Shown here piece by piece: positions 1-10,470 of a stretch of DNA of 64,000 nt. The notes beneath the pieces were generated by a model, which was given only the letters and a program-made list of their open reading frames with translations, ran no database searches and was not told where the DNA came from. How positions within the stretch are numbered: position 1 is the stretch's first letter; every line of letters begins with the position of its first letter. This DNA is from Nemania diffusa. Lineage: Eukaryota; Ascomycota; Sordariomycetes; Xylariales; Xylariaceae. Where the stretch lies: positions 3,100,001 through 3,164,000 of the forward strand of contig JBBPUQ010000005.1 of assembly GCA_038501195.1 (NCBI GenBank), written 5' to 3'. The position numbers and the translations under genes are program-made.

Positions 1-1130
1 GCCCCTTTACCAGCACTAATACCCCTTTTCAGCTTCATCCCGGAGAGCCCCAGATATCTTATTAGCAAGGACAGACATGAAGAAGCCTTCAAGGTAATCG
101 TCAAATACCACGCCGAGGGAGACGAGAACTCGGAATTTGCCAAGGCCGAGATGGCTGAGATCAAGACGACGATCGCCATCGAGCTCGAGCACTCGAAACG
201 ATCCTGGATGGACCTGGTCTCCACCCCTGGTAACCGGCGGCGACTCCTCATCGGCTCGCTCGTCGGCGTGATGACGCAGCTTTCCGGCAATGTGGTCATC
301 TCGTACTATCTAGGCGACATCCTAGCACTCGTGGGGTTCACGGACCCTCAGTTCGCCGCCAAGTACAACATCGGCAACCAGGTCTGGGGTCTCGTGTGCG
401 CCGTGGTCACGGCACTTATCGTGATGCGGTTCCGGCGCCGCACCATGTATCTCTTCGCCATCTCGTGGATCCTGGTCGCCTACGTCGGCTGGACCGCCTC
501 CGCCGCCGTGGCCATCGAGCAGCACAACGATGCCGCCGCCAAGCTCACCCTGTTCTGGATCTACTTCTACCAGCCTGGGTACAACATCGGCTTCAACGCC
601 CTGACGTACAGTAAGTGGGGAATGGCATTAAACTCTGACGCGAGCACTAACTTGCTCTCTTAGCGTTCTTGGTCGAACTCTTCCCTTATGCGATGAGAGC
701 TCGCGGTATCACCGTCTTCCAGTTCTTCGGGAAGGCGGCGCAGGTAAGTCGACATGACTAAATACCCTAGAAAAGCCACCACATCGCTGACAATGAATCA
801 GTTCTTCGGCACAAACGTGAACCCCGTCGGCTTGGATCCAGTCCATGGCATCGGCTGGAAGTTCCTGATCGTATACTCGGTTTGGATCCTCATCGAGGGC
901 GTCCTCATCTACTTCCTCTGGCCCGAGACTTCGGGCCGGACCCTGGAGGAGCTCGCGTTCCGTACGTTTTGCCGATGTAGTGAAACTCGTAAAATGATAT
1001 TGATACTGATTCGTTTCCGCCTGTAGTGTTCGAGGATGACGAGCGCGTACGCAAGACGGCCGAAGCTGTTGAGCACGAGATCCATCATAACGGCTCTGTT
1101 TCCGAGGAGACTGTGAAAGAGGCGGCTTAA
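1..1130 (+). CDS. MFS sugar transporter, 3' portion (5' end outside window)
   Basis: C-terminal part of a sugar/H+ symporter of the major facilitator superfamily, a plasma-membrane protein. Open from base 1 in frame 1, so the start lies upstream. Exons 1-610, 664-743, 802-961 and 1027-1130, with GT..AG introns in frame. The visible protein has PESPRYL (the family's PESP motif at the end of TM6), then six hydrophobic segments, the loop ELFPYAMRARG, FQFFGKAAQ, and the C-terminal family motif PETSGRTLEEL. The tail after the last intron is short and charged. Similarity is to the hexose/lactose-permease type; the substrate cannot be read from this fragment. Followed by a 1.4 kb spacer. Confidence 0.9.
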
Positions 1131-2552
1131 GTTTGCGATGGGGTCTCGGGTAAGGGTTTTCTTACGCGGAAATCTAGGCATGCCTAATTGTACTCGGTGG
1201 AAATAATCATATACGGTGTTTGTCAACAGCAGTTTGCACATGGGTAAATAGGTATGATATTAGCATCGGATCTCTCTACCCTGTATACATGATTTAGACG
1301 CAGTCCGTATCTGACTGTAAACCTCATGGCGTGTCATTATTTAGCCTTTTAGCTTGCCATTCATCAAAAGCGTGCTCCCTGGTACATCTCAGTGTCAAGT
1401 TTATCTCTCACGGATGTAGTTTGTAAACATAATTATAGTCCTGCTTATACATGGAGTGCATTATAACTTTGAATGGGTCATTCTATTTCCGCGAAAGGAT
1501 GGATATACGGGTTTTATGAGTGGATGAAAATATCAACTTTTCTCCTTTCAGTGCTGCATACAAGCTTGGAGCATGTTTAAACTCTAAAACATTTCATATG
1601 GGATCGAGACAATAATAGACATGCATCTAGGAATTCTCTTCACACTTATTCTATCTAGCTTTGCTTCTTATCCCCTTGTAGTCCCGTTCCTCATTTTCTC
1701 CTTAGGCACATATGACTATTCCCACCCCTATACTATATTTTCAGCATCTTTCGCATGCTGAGTTCATATCCTCGAGTCCCCGGGCTCTCGGGGATGACAA
1801 TTTAGGCCTTATAAAGTGAGCCGACAACAGGGGAAGCCTATGCGCTCAACCTATGCCTACCCTCCTCTGCATCGCGCTTAGGCTCTTCTCTACTCGAGAT
1901 CCTACTATCTTACTATGTGACTTCGAGCACCAGAATCTGTAGAGACACGGAGAATAGAATGGGACGATAGCGGGGTAGTTCCGTAGTGCTCATCAAATTA
2001 GTTCCCGGGCAGGTCACGAAAACCTAATAAATGTGAGGCCTTTGGTTTTAATTCATGCTACCTGGCATTTCATTTGCATTCCCTCTTCTCTTATGGCTAC
2101 AACCCAGAGTCGTGTACTCATACATTGGCTATGAGCTGTATATGTTGGTTATTCGAGACCTGGGGCCTAACGGGAATTCCCCTGTCTCGCATTTCGAGGT
2201 AGTGGGTATATACATATAGCACCGAACTGAGCTTCCATACTCCGGCATCCCTAACAACTCTTGTGACAGGTTAGAACCTGAGATATTCACACACAAACAT
2301 ACCTAGAAGTAAATGACTTCTGAGTTGCTGTGTCTAGCACCCCACGACAAATTGCTTAGCTAGCAAAGAGACATAGACAACCACGTAGTGCGTGATATGA
2401 GGTGTGTCACGGAGATGTATGACATATGAGCTCGGCGAATTATAGATACGTTGCTGAGATGATGCGATGGCGTTCTCAGTGGATTTGACATGGCGATAGT
2501 TGCGTGTCGTCGGCACGCCGATATACAAAACGGATCGATATAGTTTAATCCT
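1131..2552. other. Intergenic spacer, no gene seen
   Basis: Downstream of the transporter and of the convergent Mim2-like gene. AT-rich, with no reading frame that resembles a known protein and no recognisable RNA gene. It presumably holds the 3' UTRs of both neighbours. Confidence 0.5.
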
Positions 2553-2953
2553 TTAGAGCGTTGCTGCTGCCTCGACGGCACCTACAACCTTAAATGTCTT
2601 TTTGCTTGTCCAGTTGATTTCCACATTATGTGTCCATTCCATGTATCGAGCCCAGCCTGTACAGAGAAGTTAGTAGCCTATTCTACACTCTATCGCTTGA
2701 AACACAAGCGATACACCGGCGGTGACGTACTCCAGTATGCAAACTTGCGGCCGAAATATTTCCCAACAAAGGGTACCAGTATCATTGTTAGGAGGAGTTG
2801 GAGCTGCTCCAAGCTCTGCTCCCATTCCTTCTGGGCATCGTAATCGTCCTCATCGGACTCGAAGCTCTCGGTAGTTGTGGAAGGTAGAGAGTCGACGTCG
2901 TCTAAATCGGAGACGGAGACATCGGGGATGGCGAAGGAGTCGGAGAGCGACAT
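2553..2953 (-). CDS. MIM2: Mim2-like mitochondrial outer-membrane import protein
   Basis: Small protein of 108 residues. Exons on the minus strand are 2953-2731 and 2656-2553; the intron has GT..AG ends and a GCTACTAAC branch site. The N-terminal 45 residues are acidic and Ser/Asp rich. A hydrophobic segment follows (about residues 50-66, LQLLLTMILVPFVGKYFGRK), then FAYWSWARYMEW created by splicing, and a short tail ending EAAATL. This fits the fungal Mim2 family, the partner of Mim1 in the MIM complex that inserts alpha-helical proteins into the mitochondrial outer membrane. The family call rests on the tail pattern (GRK.AYW.WA.(F/Y)MEW) recalled from Mim2 proteins. The ATG at 2953 is chosen because upstream sequence in frame has no similar features. 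It faces away from eIF2-beta across about 900 bp. Confidence 0.65.
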
Positions 2954-3849
2954 GGCTTCAATTAATGTTGATCGTATTATGGTAGTAAGAAGTAAGTAGG
3001 CAGCGGTCGGAGCGCTACTGTTTCTTGGAGGCCCGACTATGCATCGGACTTGAAGAGTCCCTAAATCGCGATAGAAACGAGGTCGCCGATGGGACAGAAA
3101 GGGAGGTGAGGCGGCGGGAATGGGACGCCTGAGGCGTGAAGCTTGCGAATGTGCGACGACGTCGGTAGATAATACGTGCTGATTTCTCAAGAGATGTTTA
3201 TCGATGAGGATCCGGCAGTTATGTAGTTCGGGGTTTAGATTCTAGGTATTCTGGTATGGCAGTCGATTCAGGTTGCTTCATGGAGTCGGGATCGGAGATA
3301 GTGTCAACTCTAAGTTAAGCCTATTCGTATGTACTGCGTAGATACCTAGGTAGGTAGCTCCATACGCGTACGCATACGCAGTAGGTTATGTAGGGAGCTC
3401 TTGTTAAACTTTACCAGAGGTGCACGAACGTGGGTACTTGCCGGGCCGTCAGCGCACGGCTGAGACAACTATATAGTTTACTGTAGGCATGCCGACGACT
3501 CTCGAATATGACTCAGCGAGTGATGCCAGCTGGATTAGAAAGTAATTTGAACTACCACCTGGCTATGTTAGGTACATATGTACTGTGCCTGCGGAAACCG
3601 CTGCCCAGCTACCCAAATCGCCTCCCCTCTGATTTATTACCTTCGTCATCGCCCATTACTGCGTGCGCCCTCTCCAACTCTTATCATACAACAAACAACA
3701 CAATAACACTCGATCCCGAGCCCTCAAATAGTTACCTACCTCGACGGTAATACAGATACTCATTTCAATATCACCTCTACCTCGGTCATTTTCCTACATC
3801 AAACAACAAAAGTCATAACAGACTGGTCGGTCCGAGTCAGATATTCAAG

Positions 3850-5929
3850 ATGGATGCCACTGAGACAGTAAGTCACTTGTTACACCTGTGTCGCACTGCT
3901 TTTCGCTTTTCCTCTTTTCATTTTTTGCTTTGCTTCGGTTACCTAAGTAGGTTTTCTTTTGCTCGCCTCCAACATTGGTACAGTCACTGCTGCAACCCCT
4001 CCCCATTGGCTAGGTGCTCTACCATCTGCACCCTTCCAAACCCACCTAATTGTTTTATCACCCGCCTTATCGCCGGACGGCTCCACACGGCCCATTACAC
4101 CCTGTCGCCGCTATCGTATCCGCCCCTGTCGGCAGCCCGTCAGAAGGCTTGCCCCTCCCCCAATCTAAGTCCCAGTCTCTTGCTTGCCCTCGCCATTCGC
4201 ATTTCCACAAACACGTGACACTATTATCTACAGGTATTGTCTTGTGCTTCCCATTGGGCCATTGCCTATCCTTGTTTTGTTCTTTGATAATGGAACTTTG
4301 AATTATAGCGTCTGCACCTCAAACTTTGTTTAAGGTTACCGCAAGACTAAATTATATCTTTACTCTAGGAATCTCGGCCTTCTCTCCCTGACCGTAAACA
4401 ACGCAAATCCGTCGTCTTCAGTTCCGAAGCTATTGTCGTTCAACCCGACGGACAAGTCACCATGTCATCCACCGAAGAGAACAAGGAGGCTACTGCCATT
4501 TCTCACTCGACTCCGGCCGACGAGGAAGAGCCTACAACGCCCCCTGAGGATGGCGGCGCCCTAGATTTTGGAAAGAAGAAGAAGAAGAAGCCAAAGAAGG
4601 AGACCACTGAAGATGGCGAAGCACCTGCCGAGGAAGCTGCCACTGATGGTATTGACCAAACACTGAAGAAGAAGAAAAAGAAGAAGGACAAGGCGAAGAC
4701 TGAGGAGGAGTTTGCCGCCAAACTTGCCGCTCTGGGTCTCGGCAAGGACGGCGAGGAGAAGACGGACGAGCAAGCTGGTGATCAGGAGAAAGGTACTGGC
4801 ATCTGGCAACATGACCAGACCACCCCTATCACTTACAACCTCCTACTCGGACGCTTCTTCGATCTTCTCGCTGAAAAGAATCCCGATCACGCCTCTACTG
4901 GTTCTCGAAGCTACAAGATCCCACCTCCTCAGTGCCTCCGTGAAGGCAACAAGAAGACCATCTTTGCCAATATTGAGGATATCACTAAGAGAAGTGAGTT
5001 CCGCCCCAAGTTTTGTCTACATTACTTAGTTGTGTATTAACAAAATCCACAGTGAAGCGCAGTTCCGAACATGTAACCGCCTATCTCGTAAGCATCTCAC
5101 ACCTGCCTTTTATTTTATTTTTCTAATAACTTGCTAACTTTGCGCAGTTTACGGAATTGGGTACAACGTGAGTGACATTCCGGCGAGCCCCTTTGTTAGG
5201 CCTTGTCAGCCACGGGAACCATTTTGCGACTCAAAATTTTGCACTGAGAGCTCTTAATGCTCCGACGACCCGCATACGTATTGCCTTACTAACTGCATAT
5301 CTCAAGTGGCTCTGTAGATGGATCAAAACGTTTAGTCATCAAGGGCCGTTTCCAACAGTACGTTAGCGAACAATTACACTTTCTATACTATCGCTAACAT
5401 CGTTGAAGGAAACAACTGGAGAGTATGTTACGGAAATATATTATCGAATATGTTACTTGCCGTACCTGCAAGAGTCCCGACACAACTCTCGAGAAAGGAG
5501 AGAACCGACTTTGTAAGTCCTACCCTCCTTCGCACAACTAGTAGCAAGGATAGCGCCATACGCTACCATGGTGGTACTACCAGCTATGCATTGTGGTCCT
5601 GTGTTTGTTGCTGGGTTTTCGGAACATTTCCTCTTTAGGGTTCCTAATCAAACTTTCCCTTGGACAAGACGACGTTGCTAACTGTTGGTATTTTAGACTT
5701 TATGACTTGCAACAGTGTAAGTTATACCCCGAAAACCGCTCGAGCTCTATCGCCTCAATTCTATGGCATCAAGATGGCCTCGACAGAGCTTCTCAAGTTC
5801 CTTTTGAACTATTCATTTGCATAGAAGGCTTGTTACTAACATCATTTACAGTGTGGCTCACGTCGTTCCGTTACCGCAATCAAGAGTGGTTTCACAGCCC
5901 AGGTCGGCAAGAGAAAGAAGATGCAGTAA
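3850..5929 (+). CDS. SUI3: Translation initiation factor eIF2 subunit beta
   Basis: 316 residues from eight exons: 3850-3867, 4369-4993, 5053-5087, 5148-5167, 5307-5357, 5409-5512, 5697-5716 and 5852-5929. eIF2-beta joins alpha and gamma in the eIF2-GTP-Met-tRNAi ternary complex and contacts eIF5 and eIF2B through its lysine blocks. Visible features are two lysine-rich tracts ([10 protein letters not shown] and [10 protein letters not shown]), the central domain ending in [11 protein letters not shown], and a C-terminal C2-C2 zinc finger (CRTC...CNSCG). The ATG at 4462 is a tempting start. However, the 31 codons before it are open and basic ([17 protein letters not shown]), matching fungal orthologues, so I place the start in a six-codon first exon. 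Two internal acceptors are AAG rather than YAG, each preceded by a CTAAC branch site. Confidence 0.9.
3868..4368 (+). other. Long first intron of eIF2-beta with internal splice junction
   Basis: 501 nt, much longer than other introns here. Inside it CTACAG at 4228-4233 is followed directly by GTATTG, so an acceptor and a donor abut at 4233/4234. It could be removed in two steps (366 and 135 nt) or be alternatively spliced. No coding similarity was seen inside. Confidence 0.45.
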
Positions 5930-8575
5930 GGTATTCTTGCGCGTTTCTTGGAATTCCAAGTATTACTTTTCGGTTACACGGTATCTATTTCGGGACGAAT
6001 TTCGGTCGGCGAATGGGTATATGCAACGAGAGCTATGAGATGACTCGATCGTCACGAGACGAAATCCGCCCTACGCTTATGTCTAGGTGGGCTGAATCGC
6101 GTGTCTCTGTTAAATATGAAGTAGATAAGGCCATTCATGATTGGCTGCCTGTGATTCAGTCCAACTATAGGGGTATCGCAGACTACGGCTATACTGGTCC
6201 TCGGGAGTCTTACATTAGGACAGCAAATAAAAATTATAAACTATCTATTATAAGTGATCACTGGTATACTGGCACCTTTATACCCTAGATCTCACTTCTA
6301 GCCTAACTTAATCACCTATCTAAGTTAAAGTAGTGGTCTGTAGCCGATAATAAGTAAATTCTGTTAAAAATTATTGAATACTTTACGTGGCCGTGAGATT
6401 ATATTACAAATACCTTGAACACCGGTTACTTTGTTTCCTAGAAAACTGTAATCCTTAACACTGGGCACCAAAGCGTGTACCGTCTTATTGTAGCGGTACG
6501 GTGGTCTCACCCCTTTTTATAGCCGCCGAGCTAGGGCACCCATCCACTCCAGATAGGCCTTGACTTTAGGCACATTGTGAGAGTGATGGAACAGTAATTT
6601 CGTGCCGATTCCTGCGCTTTCGGCCCGGAGTCTGTCGCGAACCGGTGCCAGCGTACCTAGTTAGGACGTGCCTGCCGGTCAGTAGCTGTCTTGCGGCCTA
6701 TAGAGAGGCCTGAGATTTTCTGCGCTGCTTGTATCAACGTGACTGATTATTGCCCTCTCATTTAATATACACATCGTCACGCCGATGGCGACTAGAAGAG
6801 CATTGAGACGTGTTCTCGCTATCAGAACGCCACTAATCTCTGTGTTTGTTATTGGAATCAACACTGTAAGTACTTGCCGAGCCATAACTCTCACAACAAG
6901 CTCCCGTCTTCTTCTTCTGCTTCCAGCTCAGTTTGACAGCCAGCGGCCTGGGCTCACCATCGCTATTTCCCTCGCATTCTCGAGTGAAGCCGTAGCGACG
7001 CGCTCTCTGTCGGCGTTGTCATGGTCTTGTGCCGCCTCGTTGCTGCTGTTTAGGGAGGTACCACGTTGATTGAAACCCTGCGTCTCGTGACGAGCCCGCC
7101 CTGTTTAATTTGTTTCTCTGGTAGGCAGAGGCCACTTAGGTGTTCCAATATCGACGTGCTCCCGGTCTTTCTTCTTTGTCCGTGTCCGCCTTTTACACAG
7201 AGACGTTTTTGTTGTGCAGGTAGTTGGAAGGAATTGACTCGCTGAGCAGCACAACAGCGTTGTTGTTGCGCTTGCGGCGGAGAGTACCCAGACACAAGAT
7301 CGATCTCGCATCCAAAGATCAAGGTATTGGAATAGGGGAAATGTTGATCATGTGGCCTGAGATGCCCCTGGTTACGGGTGTCTGTCCGGCAACATGTGGG
7401 AAGTCTTCTACGGGGCTTGACACATCATTATCAGGGGAAAGCGGATGGCGTAATGACATCGTAGGAAAGTACGGGGTTGATTTAGATATACTCCGCTGAG
7501 TGGCGTAGAATATGAAGGTGTCGGGGAGATCGGGGACCTCGGCGGCGCCGACGGCAAGATATCCGGGCAACAGCTTAACTCGGACCTCTTGCGTCATGAG
7601 GAGGCGACGGCATGGGATTGCCCTCCTCGCAGAGGCAGCCATCATCGACAAATTTGCCATGAATCTCTAGCGAGCAAAATCATCAGCACTCACCTATATC
7701 CCTCGCATTACCATGTGCAGTATCCTTTGCGCTGCAACGCACAAAGACATCGTTCAGCGCCGCCAGACTGGGGAGTCCCTCGTCTGCGTCCTTATCGTAG
7801 GAGATTAATACCACTTCGGCCCCCGTGACCCCTTTGACGAGATGTTGCTCATACAGAGGGTAAGTAGATGAGAAAGTAGGGGCATACAAGTAGCAATAGG
7901 ATGAGCAAAAGGAGGTCCGAGGCGGTAGAATAACGGGGACAGATTCGATCTAGCTCGATATAATAACTAAAACAAATATATACTCATAAAAGGGTAGGTC
8001 GGACTAACACGGCAGCTACCTTAATGAGACCAAACCCTGGTGGTCTTCCAGTGCCTGCTGTATACATCAAGTGGCGTACCGATATGCCTCTATGGAAGCT
8101 CCTGCCGCTCCGAAACGCCGTGCTCCTTTCTTTCCTCGCCCGCTTTTACCTGTATTTGTTTTTCACAAGACTGCCGACCCCCGGAGTTGGCGGCGCTCGC
8201 GCCGTGGTAAGCTTTAGATTAGTCTCTACAAAGCAGGGTAGAAACGGGCATCGGCTCATCGTAGAGGTGAGTTTGTTTCGGTACTCGACATCTCCGGTCT
8301 GCCTGTCAACGAGATCATCTTGCGCCCAGATTGCTTCTATCAAGAGCTTCACATGGCTGTATGACCGTGATATAGCATTACCTTCTGATTCTCCATTCAA
8401 GTACTTTGATAAACTCTACTTGGTCAGTTGTTGCCTCATATGTATCCTCGGGGCCAAGTTGTACACGTCCGCTAAGAAGCCTAGAATGGCAATGCCTAGT
8501 GGTGTCGCATGAGATGGCTGGCTAGCTATTAGCATACTTTTGCATCATTGTGTTTTCATTGCTTGCCTTAGGACG
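5930..8575. other. Gene-poor region with unrecognised small frames
   Basis: No gene can be named. At 6785 a possible two-exon frame starts (MATRRALRRVLAIRTPLISV) with a canonical GTAAGT..CCAG intron, but it ends after about 45 residues and resembles nothing I know. On the minus strand, frames at 7889-7683 and 7660-7319 could be joined by a short GTGAGT..CTAG intron at about 7695-7668; the product is also unrecognised. These may be relics of a gene continuous with the decayed transcription factor next door. Confidence 0.35.
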
Positions 8576-9290
8576 AATACTCGGAGGCGCTGATAGGATC
8601 CTAATTCCTTTGCCATTGTCACCCCAATGTCGGAGGCTGAAGCGGCCCACAATATCGTTATAATAGATCCAATCCAGTAGGGAGCCCATATCTCCATCGT
8701 CGCCGTGAGATATGTCAAAGTGACCAGACCTAACTAATTTCTCCACGCCACACAAGTAAGAGGTAAGGCACCCAATCACCCCATGTAGTCGACGATTGTT
8801 GTACCTGAACATTTCCGTAGTGAAATGTGAGGCTCGTGGCATTACGTAGGTCTTGATATTATTGATTATACCTCGAATAAGTAGAGTAGCATGCCGGCGG
8901 CAACATGGTGGACCAGCTCGACCTTGCCAATAATTGTACCCTCACTTGCGCTTAACGCTTCTAGAGCCGAGACTTTCAACTCCAAAGCTTGTGACTGCAT
9001 ACCATAGCGGTGTAGTGACGAGAAGGCAAGTAGTGAGCGGAGGACAGCTGTGGTAGAGTCCGTGTCACCCGACAAGGACATGCGCAGTAGTGTCTAAGGG
9101 AAGCGAGTCAATGAACAGGGCGGAACTTCCCCCTTTTTTTGCTTCGGCTCGCTAAAGAGCTTACCGATTGTTCCCATCTTCAGATGGCGATGCATGTCAA
9201 CATCGGCTGGAGATATGTGAACAAACCGAGCTGCAGACGTGGAAAGATCTTTGTGGCCGGCTACGTTCTCAGGCGGCGAGTTGCCTACGA
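8576..9290 (-). pseudogene. Decayed fungal C6-type transcription factor (Fungal_trans_2-like)
   Basis: Three neighbouring pieces match the regulatory domain of Zn2Cys6 factors (PF11951 type). Near 9081-8872: LRSLLAFSSLHRYG, ALELKVSALEAL and HHVAAGMLLYLFE. After a 67-nt intron (8871-8805), 8804-8765 gives VQQSSTTWGDWVPYL. Then, one base out of frame, 8755-8630 gives CGVEKLVRSGHF and GSLLDWIYYNDIVGRFSLRHW. The expected continuation MAKELGSYQRLRVF follows in yet another frame near 8625. At least two frameshifts therefore break the gene. An upstream piece near 9270-9180 (VAGHKDLS) may also belong. I see no Zn2Cys6 DNA-binding domain. Sequencing error is the alternative to true decay, but the missing N-terminus favours a pseudogene. 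Confidence 0.6.
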
Positions 9291-10451
9291 TAGTTGAAGA
9301 GTATGGTGCCGTAGTTGGCGCTTTTGCTTTGGCCGCGTATACTTAATTGGCGCGCATGATGGCGTCGATTGGTTGTACAGAGTGCTTCCTTTGGAAGTTA
9401 ACTCCATAGCTAGTCTAATGCAGTGACTCGATAGGGGGCCGGCAACGGGGCGGCCATTATCGTAGTGGCGTGACAAGGGTAGTGAAGGGCTCCCCTTGAT
9501 CCTGACCAGTGCCGGCATAGGATATGAGTGCGCCAGATCTACTCAAATGCGTGTAGCTTTTACTCACCTTTGGAATAGACTGCGGCTAGGTTGGGGGAGG
9601 TCAGACAGATTAGACGGATTCAGGTCGAATTAAAAGAGGGGCAACCCGCTGTATCGGTACTAAATTGGTAGGGATATATGACTTTCTCCACAACGGATAC
9701 CCCACAGGGCTGGCAGGGGTCTTTGAGACTTGCCAATCTTTGCGCTTCTATTCCCGCCCCTACATGACGCTAGAGACTAGTGCCACCAGATTTAGATTAT
9801 TAGTGGGGCTATTTATGTACTATATGCTTATGTAATCTGCTCTATATGTAGGAGCTGCATTGAGACTATATAAATATGTAAGTAGCCTGGCAGTTCTTCT
9901 TTTTGATTCTACAGTTTACAATGGTATTCTGATCTACTGTCTTGATCGAGGTAGTCCTCGATCGCACCTCGTATCAGCCACTCTTGTGAAGTCCTGTGTG
10001 CACTTTTTTAGAGAGCGCTATGGTCTTAGATGTTGGCTTCGGACTTTCACGGCTTCCGTGCCTTGCGTCGTTGCAAAGTATTAGAGATATTACATTGCTA
10101 TGAGAGGGAGTCACGAGTCGGGATTATGACTGAATCGGTTTACATCAATTTAGTTCAGAACCTGTACTTTTTAAACCATACTAATTGCGCGTTCGGAAAC
10201 GGGAGGAGTCGGTCTATCCATGGCATATGAAATAAACCCAACTGGCCGCTGTGTATAAAGAGAGGCGGTGCTTTCTAGATACACTGACGCTACTGTTTGT
10301 CAGACGTACCTCTCTTGATCACCTGTTTAATTCCCCCTTAAATCTCTTTGCTATACTCGTCTCTCCCTCACTTTCTTCTACCTCCCTCACTCTTTTCCAC
10401 CCCCCTCGCTCTCTTCTACCTCCTCGCTCCCTTCTGCCTCCTTGCTCTCTT
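9291..10451. other. Spacer, no gene seen
   Basis: Contains unrecognised frames of under 80 codons and, at its right end, a pyrimidine-rich tract (listed separately). No RNA gene was found. Confidence 0.45.
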
Positions 10452-10470
10452 CTACCTCCATAACTTTCTC
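10335..10470 (+). repeat. Polypyrimidine imperfect tandem repeat
   Basis: A strongly C/T-biased stretch built from variants of CTCGCTCTCTTCTACCTC, CTCGCTCCCTTCTGCCTC and TTGCTCTCTTCTACCTC. It lies mostly just beyond the stop codon of the HET gene (10452), in its 3' flank, where the transcript would be purine rich. Confidence 0.7.

Noticed and set aside
5593..6288. Plus-strand 231-codon frame
   Set aside because: It runs through the last introns and exons of eIF2-beta in another frame and then noncoding DNA; no domain seen.
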